From JABMQB01 sp963678235 (GTDB lineage: Bacteria; Bacteroidota; Bacteroidia; Bacteroidales; Prolixibacteraceae): a stretch of 64,000 nt of DNA. Below, one piece after another: positions 34,237 through 44,483 of the stretch. Position 1 is the first letter of the stretch. The number at the start of each line of letters is the position of its first letter. Made by a program: the position numbers and the translations under genes. The notes below the pieces were generated by a model. It did not search any database and was not told the DNA's origin. It saw nothing but the letters and a program-made list of their open reading frames with translations. The stretch spans positions 4,868,314 to 4,932,313 of the forward strand of contig OY782766.1 in assembly GCA_963678235.1 (NCBI GenBank), written 5' to 3'.

Positions 34237-36456
34237 ATGAAAAAAGAATTACTACTTCTCCTAACACTTTTATTCTCCTATCATTTAATAGCAGGCATTG
34301 GTGAGCCTAAAATAGAATGGAAAAAAACACTTTCATTTAGCGAATTAACTATTGACAAAGGTTTTAAATCTCTAGTAGTTGATGATGGTTACATTGTAAT
34401 TGGTCATTCATTCCATAACCGACCGAATTTATTAGATGTTGATATAAAAATACGCATGGTCAAACTAAATCAGCAGGGAGATGTAGTGTGGCAGAGGAAC
34501 ATTGCATACAGCGACACCAGTTTTCATTCTTTAACTACTAAAGATATCATACAAGTACAGGACGGCGGATACATTATTCCTGCGTTAATATATAAACCTG
34601 AAATTGGATACAATGGAATACTTATAAAAGTTGATCAATTTGGAAATAAATTGTGGGAAAAGACCTTTCTGCAAGATATGTATATGCAGCTATTCATGAT
34701 AGGAATTGAACCTACCAGTGATGGTGGATTTATTACGGTTGGGCACCAAAGAGAGAGTCCCAAAGAAGATCATTGGGAGCATGGCGGAACTTCGAGCGAA
34801 TCACCTTGGAAAGATGTTTTACTGATGAAATTTGATGCCGAAGCAAATCTAGAATGGAAGAATACCTATGATTTTCAATTTAATCATGAGAGTAGCCGAA
34901 GAGACAATAGTAATGAATTCGGCAAAAATATCATACAATTGGAAGATGGCTGCTATTTTGTGGCAAGCGATTTTGTTGCTGCAGGTTCTGGTTTGCTAGT
35001 TCTGAAAGTCGATCCTTCTGGTGGCTTAATATGGAAAAAGAAATACCTTCATTCAAAAGGAGGCACCTTCTTTCACGGTATTTCAAAAACTCCTGATAAC
35101 AATTTTGTATTAGCAGGCTTTAAAGAACCGTTTGAAAGCTCCCATAATGAAGAAAGAGCCTGGCTCTTGAAGATAGATTCAAATGGAAATTATCTTTGGG
35201 AAAAGGACTATCATCTCCCCGGTCACCATTCCGAGGCTTATGACATGAAGTTACTTGATGACGGTGGCTTTGTAATAGTCGGTGAGAAGACCAATGAATC
35301 AAATTCTAATGAAAAAAATTACGGATGGATATTCCGAACTGATAAGGATGGAAACATATTCTGGGAAAAAGAAATTCCTACGGATAGCCTCAACTACAAG
35401 TTCTTCTCTGTTGAACTTACAAGCGACAATGGTATTTTAGCAACTGGATCGGTCTTTAACGAAGGTGATTTAATGGATCCAACAACCATTAGAGTATGTA
35501 AACTTTCTTCAGAAACTATAGTGGAAGATAGCTTTAGACTTCAGCACTTTCGCGCAGAACCCAATATGCCAACCATTGGCAACTATCAGGTAGACATATC
35601 CATGTCAACACTTTACGAGAATTCTGCAAACATAGATTTATACGAAATATATAAAAACGACATGCTATTAGATGAGTTTGTCCCTAATCAGATTGAGTCA
35701 GGATTTCACAATATAATAATAGAAGACAAAGACGTAGATATTGGAGAATCGATTGAGTACACGCTAATGATTTATAACACTTCCGGTCAAATTGTTATAG
35801 ACACTACAATCTACACTGAAATCACTGAAGATAAAAGATTTAGAATTGAAGCCTGGGCTGAAGTAAATAATGATTCAATAGTAACTGTAAATTGGAATAC
35901 AAACTGGGAGGAGAGTTTTCCAGTCCCAGGGCATAGTCACTGGGGCGTGCGCAGACTTATCAAAAATGAGTTTAATTCATATGACGAAGAACTAAAATTA
36001 GATTCGTGCCTTGCCTTATCACCTGAAGGAGTAAATAGTTACTCCGTAAAAGACACCATCTCGAAAAATGGTACTTATGGATACGCTTTTTTCACTATTT
36101 CAAGGTGGAATTCATCTTGGTCTCACCTCCTTGCCTATATCCTTTTCGATGTAGATATTTCTAGAATTGTAAGTTCATTAGAAGAAGTTCAAGATCAATC
36201 TTTTGGATTAAGATTATATCCAAATCCAACAAAAAACATTATAAACATTAAATATTCTACACAGAATTTTGAAAGGATAGTGATAGACTTATATGATTCA
36301 TTGGGCAAAAAGGTGACAAATCTTTTAAACGAACAACAAAATCCGGGTTCTCATTCTGTAAAATGGGATACCAATACATTGAAACCTGGCATTTACTATT
36401 GTAGACTTCAAGTGGGAAATAAAATTATAAGTAAACAGATAATACGTACAGAATAA
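34237..36456 (+). CDS. T9SS-sorted secreted repeat protein, paralogue of 30926-33133
   Basis: A 739-residue product with signal peptide (1-19) and a mature start GIGEPKIEWKKTL that mirrors its paralogue. Repeats such as DGGFVIVGEKTNE followed by GWIFRTDKDGNIFWEKE (about 30-415) suggest a propeller. A fibronectin-like section follows (about 430-640), with the same TIGNYQV motif as the paralogue. A C-terminal T9SS domain begins with LRLYPNPTKNIINIKYS (about 660) and ends in SKQIIRTE. It begins 37 bases after the LytTR gene, so the two are likely co-transcribed. Function is unknown; surface binding or adhesion is possible. Confidence 0.85.
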   Translation: MKKELLLLLTLLFSYHLIAGIGEPKIEWKKTLSFSELTIDKGFKSLVVDDGYIVIGHSFHNRPNLLDVDIKIRMVKLNQQGDVVWQRNIAYSDTSFHSLTTKDIIQVQDGGYIIPALIYKPEIGYNGILIKVDQFGNKLWEKTFLQDMYMQLFMIGIEPTSDGGFITVGHQRESPKEDHWEHGGTSSESPWKDVLLMKFDAEANLEWKNTYDFQFNHESSRRDNSNEFGKNIIQLEDGCYFVASDFVAAGSGLLVLKVDPSGGLIWKKKYLHSKGGTFFHGISKTPDNNFVLAGFKEPFESSHNEERAWLLKIDSNGNYLWEKDYHLPGHHSEAYDMKLLDDGGFVIVGEKTNESNSNEKNYGWIFRTDKDGNIFWEKEIPTDSLNYKFFSVELTSDNGILATGSVFNEGDLMDPTTIRVCKLSSETIVEDSFRLQHFRAEPNMPTIGNYQVDISMSTLYENSANIDLYEIYKNDMLLDEFVPNQIESGFHNIIIEDKDVDIGESIEYTLMIYNTSGQIVIDTTIYTEITEDKRFRIEAWAEVNNDSIVTVNWNTNWEESFPVPGHSHWGVRRLIKNEFNSYDEELKLDSCLALSPEGVNSYSVKDTISKNGTYGYAFFTISRWNSSWSHLLAYILFDVDISRIVSSLEEVQDQSFGLRLYPNPTKNIINIKYSTQNFERIVIDLYDSLGKKVTNLLNEQQNPGSHSVKWDTNTLKPGIYYCRLQVGNKIISKQIIRTE

Positions 36457-36492
36457 TCTCCACATAATATACAACAACTTAAGTTTCATCCT

Positions 36493-36528
36493 GAAGCCCG
36501 GGGCCAAAATTCTTTATACCTGGGCTTC
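36493..36528 (+). terminator. terminator-like hairpin after the second T9SS protein
   Basis: GAAGCCCGGG and CCTGGGCTTC pair with one mismatch over 10 bases with a loop of about 16 bases. It lacks a T-run (C-rich instead), so it may be a weak terminator or an mRNA-end stabiliser. Confidence 0.45.
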
Positions 36529-36565
36529 CCCCCGTCATTATAATAACGTACATAAATTAATTAAA

Positions 36566-39500
36566 ATGAAAATACTTGTTTCTATATTATTGCTTCTTGT
36601 GCTAGTTAACATTTCGTGCGCACAAAGACCTGAAAAGGCTCCTGTTAATGTAAAATTTTTAGAGTATTTCGAGGATAACGCAAAAGCTTCAGGATATATC
36701 CCTGATCCTGGTTCATACACATTTATAAAAGAGGATGAATCGAAAGAATTGTTTTTTGGATCGAATAGTTTTCCTGCAGTATTTGACTTACGCCAATCGG
36801 GAGTTCTAACTTCGGCTAAAGATCAAGGAGAATCGGGACATTGTTGGACTTTTGCGACAATGGGCGCCATTGAATCCAGAAATATTATACTTGGATTAGG
36901 TGAATATGATCTCTCGGAACACAACCTGGCTACTTGTAATGGCTTTGCCTTAACGGAAGGAGGAAATTCGCAAATGGCTACAGCCTATTTAACAAGATTA
37001 AGCGGACCAATATTAGAACAAGAAGATCCGTTTAGCGATACCGACTATGAGTGTTCTGCTAGCAATATAACTCCACAATTTTATGTTCCTGAAGCCAGAT
37101 TTCTACCCAGAGATCCTGATGTGGTTAAACATTTTCTTATGAATGTTGGACCGGTAAGTACTGCCTACTATTCTAACAGTTTCTATTTCAACAGCTCCAA
37201 CAATACCTTTTTCTATGATGGAGAAGAAGCACCTGACCATGCAGTTTTGATAGTGGGATGGGATGATAATAAGCTTACTGCCGGTGGAACAGGAGCCTGG
37301 ATAATAAAAAACAGCTGGGGAGATGATTGGGGAGAAAACGGCTACTTCTATTTATCATACAATGATACTCATGCCTTAAATGCTGCTACCGTATTTCCAA
37401 TCAGAACAGAACTAAACAATATTGATTCAATTTTTATGTATGATTATTTCGGTCCAACAATTTCCTTTGGAACGTTTGGCAAGGAAAACAGCACTTTGAT
37501 TAAATATGAAGTTTCCGAAAATTATGCTTTCCATAAAATTGGAACTTACGTTAACGGAATGAATTCATTAATTGACATTGAAATTTATGGAACAAAAGAT
37601 GGGGACGAGCTAAGAGATACTCTTGTAAGCAACAAACAGTTTTTTGTAAAATATCCCGGATATCACACTTTTGACATCCCATTTAATACCAATACCGATT
37701 TTTACATAAAAGTAAAATACCTGTCTCCAAATAATAATTATCCAATCCCTATTGAGTATATCTTGCGTGGATACAATCCTGATTCGGATATCAAAAGCGA
37801 TGTTGCCTGGGTAAGTGGAAACGGGACTGAATGGATGAAAGTAGGCGAAAACACAGATTTCGATTTTAACCTATGTATAAGAGCTTATGGGACAAAAAGA
37901 AATATTAAAGCTTCTTTCACATCAAACTTTAAAACGGTTTGCAACCAATCAGAAGTAACTTATACCAGTAATTCTTCGGGTAATCCTACCAAATATTATT
38001 GGGATTTTGGAGAAGATGCCATACCTCAAACAGCCAATACGAAGGGACCTCATAGTGTAAAATACACTACCAACGGATATAAATCAATAAAGCTGGTTAT
38101 TGAAAGTGATATTGGAGAAAAGGACTCTATTACCAATTACAATTACATAAATGTTAGCGATCAGATCGACCTATATACGATTCCGACGGACACATTATAT
38201 ATCATTATTAATGAAACAGCTGACATCAGGGCCGCGGGTGCAATCAATTACGAATGGAGCCCCTCTGAAATGGTTATTGGCGATTTCACGTCTGCTGAGA
38301 TAAAATGTAAACCGGATAAAGACACTACACTTTATGTAAAAGGAACAATGGGAACCTGTGAAAGTATGGACTCATTAAGAATAATAGTTTTACAGGCACC
38401 TCGAAACGATGATGTTTGTGATGCTATAGGACTTAGCCTTGGGACAACACATGGCCCATTCACTAATGTAAGAGCAACTGTACAGGAGAACGAACCAGCC
38501 CCTTCACAAACAAGCTGCACAGAACCTCTTCAATGGTGCCAGGAAGGAGGCTTGCAAAATAGTATCTGGTTTACTTTTGTTGCACCAATATCCGGATCGG
38601 TAAGTATAGAAACCGACGGATTTGACAACCAGATTGCTGTTTATGAAGCCGATAATTGTGAAGACCTCCTGAGTGGCGATTGGTCAAGATATACCCTGCT
38701 TGCTGCAAACGATGACTTTGACGATGAAGATTATGCTGCAAAGATTGAAGTGTTAACCGGATTAATTCCTAACAAAACATATTGGCTTCAAATGGATGGA
38801 AGTGCAGGAGGGGAAACTGGTAATTGTATGATAACAATTTTAAACCTTGGTCCTGAAAACGACTCTCCATGCGATGCTAAAGAATTGGAAATAGCAACAA
38901 AATATAGGCACAGTAACTTTTATGCAAGCGTTGAAAAAAACGAACCTTTCCCATTAGGTGGAAATTGTAATTCGCAAAATAGTTGGTGCCCTGGTGATAC
39001 ACTAAATGCAACTGTTTGGTTCAAATTTGTTGCTACCGATGCTGATGGAGTAACAATCGAGACCAGGGGATTTGATAATCAGTTGGCAATTTACCAATCT
39101 AGCAGTTGTTCGGGCTTAACCTCTGGCAATGTAGGCGACCACAGCCTTATTGCAGCCAACGATAATTACGATAAGTTTACCTCTGCCTGTTTATATAACA
39201 TAAGTGGTTTGAATGAAGGTGAAACATATTATATTCAGGTAGATGGCAAGAATGAAGATTTTTACGGAGATTTTACGATTAAATTAATCGAAGAAACCAG
39301 TTCATCGGTTAAAACCATTTCATCTGGTGAAATCAAACTATTTCCTAATCCGAGCGAGGGCAGTTTTTCTGTTGATTTGACAAAAGTCCAGGACTACAAC
39401 TGTAATTATAGGATAGGAATACTGGATGCGAGGGGTGTTTTATTGGAACAAATTGAAACAAATAATTTGCAGCAGATTTACAACTTCACCCTCAACCATG

Positions 39501-39568
39501 AAGGCCTTTATATTTTACATATTTGCGGACCCAAAACCTCCACTTCGTTACCAGTTATAATAAAATAG
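36566..39568 (+). CDS. T9SS-sorted papain-family (C1) cysteine peptidase
   Basis: The 1000-residue exported protein has a signal peptide (1-20) and no long prodomain. The catalytic C1 domain (about 65-270) has Q87, C93 in GESGHCWTFATMG, H225 in PDHAVLIVGW and N249 in WIIKNSWGDDWGENGYFYLSY. A strand-rich region and a PKD domain follow (about 455-530, with KYYWDFGEDAIPQTANTKGP). Two related domains of about 130 residues beginning DDVCDAIGLSLG and NDSPCDAKELEIA resemble PPC-like modules. The C-terminal T9SS sorting domain begins near 925 (IKLFPNPSEGSFSVDL). It likely degrades extracellular protein at the cell surface. Confidence 0.92.
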   Translation: MKILVSILLLLVLVNISCAQRPEKAPVNVKFLEYFEDNAKASGYIPDPGSYTFIKEDESKELFFGSNSFPAVFDLRQSGVLTSAKDQGESGHCWTFATMGAIESRNIILGLGEYDLSEHNLATCNGFALTEGGNSQMATAYLTRLSGPILEQEDPFSDTDYECSASNITPQFYVPEARFLPRDPDVVKHFLMNVGPVSTAYYSNSFYFNSSNNTFFYDGEEAPDHAVLIVGWDDNKLTAGGTGAWIIKNSWGDDWGENGYFYLSYNDTHALNAATVFPIRTELNNIDSIFMYDYFGPTISFGTFGKENSTLIKYEVSENYAFHKIGTYVNGMNSLIDIEIYGTKDGDELRDTLVSNKQFFVKYPGYHTFDIPFNTNTDFYIKVKYLSPNNNYPIPIEYILRGYNPDSDIKSDVAWVSGNGTEWMKVGENTDFDFNLCIRAYGTKRNIKASFTSNFKTVCNQSEVTYTSNSSGNPTKYYWDFGEDAIPQTANTKGPHSVKYTTNGYKSIKLVIESDIGEKDSITNYNYINVSDQIDLYTIPTDTLYIIINETADIRAAGAINYEWSPSEMVIGDFTSAEIKCKPDKDTTLYVKGTMGTCESMDSLRIIVLQAPRNDDVCDAIGLSLGTTHGPFTNVRATVQENEPAPSQTSCTEPLQWCQEGGLQNSIWFTFVAPISGSVSIETDGFDNQIAVYEADNCEDLLSGDWSRYTLLAANDDFDDEDYAAKIEVLTGLIPNKTYWLQMDGSAGGETGNCMITILNLGPENDSPCDAKELEIATKYRHSNFYASVEKNEPFPLGGNCNSQNSWCPGDTLNATVWFKFVATDADGVTIETRGFDNQLAIYQSSSCSGLTSGNVGDHSLIAANDNYDKFTSACLYNISGLNEGETYYIQVDGKNEDFYGDFTIKLIEETSSSVKTISSGEIKLFPNPSEGSFSVDLTKVQDYNCNYRIGILDARGVLLEQIETNNLQQIYNFTLNHEGLYILHICGPKTSTSLPVIIK

Positions 39569-39604
39569 GTTCATTCTATAATTTTCGATAAGTTGATTAA
39601 CTTA

Positions 39605-39638
39605 AGAGCCTCTGGGGATATTTCCCTGAGGCTTTTTT
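39605..39638 (+). terminator. intrinsic terminator after the C1 peptidase
   Basis: AGCCTCTGGG pairs with CCCTGAGGCT (one central mismatch) and six T follow at 39633-39638. Confidence 0.9.
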
Positions 39639-39655
39639 ATCATCTTGTTGTTTAT

Positions 39656-41557
39656 TTATGCCATTTTTAATATTCTGACCGGGTGTGTGCGTCCTTTCAG
39701 TTCTACCTCAATAAATGGTTCGTTTATTTTAACCGGTTTTTCCAGTTTATTGTAAACCTCTTCGGTAATCAATAATTTCGATTTGTATTCTTTGTTCAGT
39801 TGCTCAACCCGGCTTGCAATAATCACCGGGTTACCGGTTACCGAATATTGCTTTCGGGCTTCGTTGCCAACGTTTCCGGTTACAACATAGCCTGCATGTA
39901 AACCAATGCCGATTTTTGTTTTGCGGATAACACCAGCTTTGTTTCGATCTTTTAGTTCCTTCAATATTTCAAGCGAAGCCTGGAAAGCATTTTGGCAATC
40001 GTTGCCTTTTGAAACAGGTGCCCCAAAAGTTGCCATAAAACCATCGCCAAGCAACTGGTTAATATTCCCATGGTTTTTTTGTACCACATCAATCATAAAA
40101 CCAAAAACATTGTTCTGATATTTAATAAGTTCTTCGGGGCTAAGCGATTCAGCCATTGGGGTAAAATCCCTTATATCCACAAACATGATGCATACAAATA
40201 ATTCCTCACCCGGTTTGTCCATGTCGTTGCTCAGTAAGGCACTGGCCACATCTCCCGAAACCTGCTGCCTTAACAATGTAACGATTCTCTTTTCCGCCCC
40301 TTCCAGTTTATTTTTGGTTTTTGCAAGGTCGCGGTAAGCTATGGCAAGTTTTTTATGTTGTTTCCGTTTGGTAAAATAGAAATAAAGAATTACAATGGTT
40401 GCACATAAAACCAGAAGTGCAATAAGCAGGAAAAGTTTTCGGAGTTTGGTTTGTTTTTCTTTTTCCTTTTCAATAGCCTGAACGTTGAGGTCTGCTATTT
40501 GTTTTTGTTGCCTGAGCAATAGAATTTCGTCCTCTTTCTTTGAATTTTCCAGTTCAGTTTGAATACTATCGGCTTCCATTTTTTTGGTTAGTTCACGATA
40601 TTTCTTTAAGTATTCAAGCGACTTATCGTATTCTTTCTCGCGGGCGTAAGATTCGGATAATTTTCGGAGGTTTTCTTTTTCAGTATTTAATGAATCCCGG
40701 TTTGCCAATAAAACCTTATCTTTCTTTAGTGGATTCTTTTCCGATGTTTGTGGAACTCCTGATTCTAATGGTTCGCTTTCGCTGTTTTCATATTCCGTAA
40801 TCGCATTATTTAGCATTTTTTGTGCCTCTACGTGTTGGTCGAGGCTATCCAATAACATGGCAATCTGTAATTGAAACTCCATGATTTTCTTCGAGTCCCC
40901 TTTGTTGCGCAATAAATTAATAGCTTTTTCATAACTATTGATTGCCATTTGAAAGTCCCCTTTATTGGCACTCATTTCGGCGGATTTGATTGCTGAATTC
41001 AGCTTCATGTCGGAGGATGCATCGCTAAAGGCTTCCCCGACGTTTAAATCGCCAAATGTTTTTGAAAAAAAGTTTTCTTTAACATCGCCCGATTCCTTTT
41101 TTTGCTGGATAGTATTTAGGTATGGTTCTATCTGTGTAAGATCATTGGTTTGATTTATTTGCAGCGCAATCGATTTCGCTTTTTTTAGGTTTTCTTCTGC
41201 TTCTAAATAGTCTTCTTTTGCATACAGAATTTTACCTAATTGGAAATAAGCCAACATCAGGTGACCGTTATCGGTTGAATCTATTGTTGAGTTGGAATGA
41301 AGAAAAATGTTCTCGCCCAACGCTACTGCTTGTCTGCCATAACGGATGGACTTTCGGGAATGCTCCATTTGGTAGTAATAATCCGTTAGGGTATTTAAGT
41401 TCTTAAGCTTTTCAATTCCAAAAGTATTTTTAAGTTCAGATTCAATTCTATTTATCGTAATTTCCTGAGCATGTGAAATGTGTACTATCGAGTTAAGCAA
41501 AAGGAAAAGGGAGGAACATATAAATATGCGAGAAAGATATAATAACAATTTGCCCAT
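39656..41557 (-). CDS. TPR and transmembrane adenylate/guanylate cyclase
   Basis: The 633-residue protein has a signal-like N-terminus (1-30), TPR repeats (about 45-330) in the periplasm and a coiled coil. A transmembrane helix follows (about 375-393, KLFLLIALLVLCATIVIL), then a class III nucleotide cyclase domain (about 440-630). That domain contains IMFVDIRDFTPMAESLSPEE with the metal-binding Asp residues, LLGDGFMATFGAP and VVTGNVGNEARKQYSVTGNPV. Class III cyclases make cAMP or cGMP. Which one, and the receptor in this organism, is unknown. It is downstream of a PAS hybrid kinase in the same direction, about 130 bases apart. Confidence 0.92.
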   Translation of the reverse strand: MGKLLLYLSRIFICSSLFLLLNSIVHISHAQEITINRIESELKNTFGIEKLKNLNTLTDYYYQMEHSRKSIRYGRQAVALGENIFLHSNSTIDSTDNGHLMLAYFQLGKILYAKEDYLEAEENLKKAKSIALQINQTNDLTQIEPYLNTIQQKKESGDVKENFFSKTFGDLNVGEAFSDASSDMKLNSAIKSAEMSANKGDFQMAINSYEKAINLLRNKGDSKKIMEFQLQIAMLLDSLDQHVEAQKMLNNAITEYENSESEPLESGVPQTSEKNPLKKDKVLLANRDSLNTEKENLRKLSESYAREKEYDKSLEYLKKYRELTKKMEADSIQTELENSKKEDEILLLRQQKQIADLNVQAIEKEKEKQTKLRKLFLLIALLVLCATIVILYFYFTKRKQHKKLAIAYRDLAKTKNKLEGAEKRIVTLLRQQVSGDVASALLSNDMDKPGEELFVCIMFVDIRDFTPMAESLSPEELIKYQNNVFGFMIDVVQKNHGNINQLLGDGFMATFGAPVSKGNDCQNAFQASLEILKELKDRNKAGVIRKTKIGIGLHAGYVVTGNVGNEARKQYSVTGNPVIIASRVEQLNKEYKSKLLITEEVYNKLEKPVKINEPFIEVELKGRTHPVRILKMA

Positions 41558-41691
41558 ACTTTCAGATTAAAACTTTAGTGGAACAAGGTAATTAATAATT
41601 TAACCAAATATTTGCACCACATTGAAATTAATAATTCAATATTACTTAGGTATTGGTTTTCCCAGAACTAAATGAAAGATATAATTAAAGC

Positions 41692-44202
41692 TTAGTTTAA
41701 AGATTGAATTAAGCTAAAAAGTTTATGTTTGTCTAAAGGTTTGCCAAGAAATCCATCAAACCCTTCAGCCAGTAATTTGGTTCCTTTTGGATTTTGAGAA
41801 TAGGCAGTATGTGCAATAATTTTCAGGTCAGGCCTCATTTCTTTTATAAATTTTAAAGCTTCATAGCCATCCATCCTTGGCATCTTAATGTCCATCAAAA
41901 CCAAATCGATAATAGTGTTGGTGTTACAGATATCCACGGCTTCCTGACCGTCTTTGGCATGTATTATTTCTTTATTCGGACCCGAGAGTAGTTCATATAA
42001 ATATTGATAATTAATATCGTCGTCCTCAACAATCAGGATTGTCATATTGCCGTTTTCATTTTCTTCCAAATACTCAGATAGCTCATCCAACGAAGTCCTG
42101 TCTTTTTTTCTTGGATCAATAGGTAGTGTAAAATAAAAACTGGACCCTTTTCCTAAATCCGACTCTACCCAGATTTTTCCTCCAAGAAGCTCAATATATG
42201 ATTTTGTTATTGAGAGTCCTAAACCTGATCCATATTGCAGGGCATCGCTATTTTCATCGATTTGCCTAAAACGATCGAATATAACGCTTTGGTGTTCTTT
42301 TTTTATTCCCATGCCGGTATCTTTCACATGGAATTGAACCGTGTTGTCATCAATCTTTTCGCAACCATAAACAATTTCGCCTGAATGTGTATATTTAATT
42401 GCGTTTGAAATCAGGTTAATAATTGACTGCTTTAGTTTTACACTATCAGTTAAAATTATTTGTTCTGATGTAGCTAATTTTTGATCGTTAATTAATACGA
42501 TCCTTTTTTCAATAGGAATGGTGATACGCATTTCATCAAATACTTCCCGGAAAATAGAATTTACATCGGCTTTTTCAAGTGTTGAACTTATTTGGTTGGT
42601 TTCTAGGCGGGCAATTTCGATGATGTCATTGATTATTGACAACAGATAGTTGCCACTATTTTGAACAATCTTTATATAATCGTCTTTCTTCTCGGAGGTT
42701 AGGTCGGGTGTTTGCAGCAGTTGCGTAAAACCAAGAATCCCGTTCATTGGTGTCCTTATTTCATGCGAAAGGTTGGTTAAAAATGCTGATTTTAAACGGT
42801 CTGATTCTTCTGCTTTTTCTTTTGCCAGGATCAGTTCTTTTTCAATTTTTTTCTGTTCTGTAATATCTTGAACTGTGCCATAAATTTTTAGGATATCTCC
42901 GTCGTCATTAAAAATTCCGTTGGCAGTTAAAAAGATATGAATTTGTTTGCCACTGGAGTGGAACCCAATTCCTTCCAACTCATAGGCTTCTTTTGTTTTT
43001 AATAAGTTTTCAAATTTATCGGTAAGAAGGGAGGATGTCTTTGGGGTATTCATTTTTTTAAATTCCTCAATAGATGGGGCCGGACTTGCGGGATCTATTC
43101 CATATATAGAATAAAGTTCTTCCGACCATTTAACTTTTTCGTCGGCAAAATCAATCGACCAGTTTCCAATTTTGGCAAGCTTTTGTGACTCATGCAATAA
43201 ATATTGATTGTCTTTTAGCTCTTTTTCAATTCTTCTTTTAGAAGTAACGTCGATACCGAACGAAATGCTGCCAATTATTTCATTATCCAGGTTATAAATT
43301 TCATTGTTTGACCAGGAAATAATTTTTTCAATTCCGTCTTTTGTCAAAATTGGGTTTTCAAACCTTTTGGGAAGGTTGCCTTGCATAAGTTTCGAGAATT
43401 CTTGCCAAACATCCGGATATTTTGATTTTGGGGTTAATATTTCAAACCAGTTTTTGCCCTTTAGCTCTTCTATTTTGTAACCAGTTAATTTCGAGGCAAA
43501 TGGATTGAAAATTTGAATTGCCCCTTTATTATCTAATCCAATAATCATTACATTTGCCGTTTCTATCAGGTTATCACTGAATAAATTAGATTGTTTGAGC
43601 TCTTCTTTGGTTAAATATTCCTGGGTTATATCTTTGAATGTGCAGAATGTATTTTTAAATGTGCCATCTTTGTTTTTACCTAATGATCCCTCATATTCCA
43701 CCATTAAATACGAACCATCTTTTTTCTTTAATTTAAATTCAGCATTTTGTACAAAACCATGTTTTTTAAATTCTGAAAACCTTTTCTTGAACAGAGCTAA
43801 ATAATCGGGGTGCATGAATTCAGTAAAAGGTTTTCCGATAACTTCTTCTTTTGTGTATCCAAGGGTTTGCAACCATTTTGGGTTAACATCGATGAAAAAG
43901 CCATTTTCATCTAACGACTGAAAGGCAAGCGGGGCATCCTCATACAGGGCTTTGTACCGTTCACCAGTTTCTTTAAGCTTATCTTTTGTGAGATTCAATT
44001 TTTTTAAGTGTTGCCTTGTATAACCAAATAGAAGAATAGCGGTTATTGTCACATAAAAACTTCCTTTAGCCGATTGAATGGTTGCAAGCAGATGTTCGTC
44101 GTCAACTAACTGGTTAATTAAAAGATCAGAAAAAACAATCCAGAGAATACCAAAAAGCAAATAAAAGAAAGTGAGTTTGTATTGGAATTTAATCTTTTTC
44201 AT
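41692..44202 (-). CDS. PAS-rich hybrid sensor histidine kinase with receiver domain
   Basis: The 836-residue inner-membrane sensor has two transmembrane helices (about 10-28 and 48-62). Three PAS domains follow (about 80-195, 205-325 and 335-450). The HisKA domain has the phospho-acceptor H480 in LTNLSHEIRTPMNG, and the HATPase domain (N600 in NLISNAIKYTHSGE; DTGMGI, GSGLGL) completes the kinase. A C-terminal receiver (720-836) has D771 in VLMDIKMPRMDG. There is no output domain, so phosphate must be relayed elsewhere. The TPR cyclase gene follows in the same direction and may be part of the same signalling circuit. Confidence 0.95.
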   Translation of the reverse strand: MKKIKFQYKLTFFYLLFGILWIVFSDLLINQLVDDEHLLATIQSAKGSFYVTITAILLFGYTRQHLKKLNLTKDKLKETGERYKALYEDAPLAFQSLDENGFFIDVNPKWLQTLGYTKEEVIGKPFTEFMHPDYLALFKKRFSEFKKHGFVQNAEFKLKKKDGSYLMVEYEGSLGKNKDGTFKNTFCTFKDITQEYLTKEELKQSNLFSDNLIETANVMIIGLDNKGAIQIFNPFASKLTGYKIEELKGKNWFEILTPKSKYPDVWQEFSKLMQGNLPKRFENPILTKDGIEKIISWSNNEIYNLDNEIIGSISFGIDVTSKRRIEKELKDNQYLLHESQKLAKIGNWSIDFADEKVKWSEELYSIYGIDPASPAPSIEEFKKMNTPKTSSLLTDKFENLLKTKEAYELEGIGFHSSGKQIHIFLTANGIFNDDGDILKIYGTVQDITEQKKIEKELILAKEKAEESDRLKSAFLTNLSHEIRTPMNGILGFTQLLQTPDLTSEKKDDYIKIVQNSGNYLLSIINDIIEIARLETNQISSTLEKADVNSIFREVFDEMRITIPIEKRIVLINDQKLATSEQIILTDSVKLKQSIINLISNAIKYTHSGEIVYGCEKIDDNTVQFHVKDTGMGIKKEHQSVIFDRFRQIDENSDALQYGSGLGLSITKSYIELLGGKIWVESDLGKGSSFYFTLPIDPRKKDRTSLDELSEYLEENENGNMTILIVEDDDINYQYLYELLSGPNKEIIHAKDGQEAVDICNTNTIIDLVLMDIKMPRMDGYEALKFIKEMRPDLKIIAHTAYSQNPKGTKLLAEGFDGFLGKPLDKHKLFSLIQSLN

Positions 44203-44483
44203 TCTGCACGATGTCTGGTCTATACTGCTCTCAAATGTTTATGATTACTTGCGTCAAAAGCACTATAAACAATTCAAAATTTGCATGGGTTATTTAAATA
44301 TAGTGCTTTTTTGAAAATTTCACACAAGGGATTAGCCATTATTTTGCCCTTAGTGTCGCCAAAACACGACATTTAATTGAATTAAACAATGATTATTTCA
44401 ACACCAAAAACCTTTCAATGCTCAAGATGAATGATAAAAATTGGAGGAAATATAAGCTGTTTAGATTATATTTTTAACGAATG

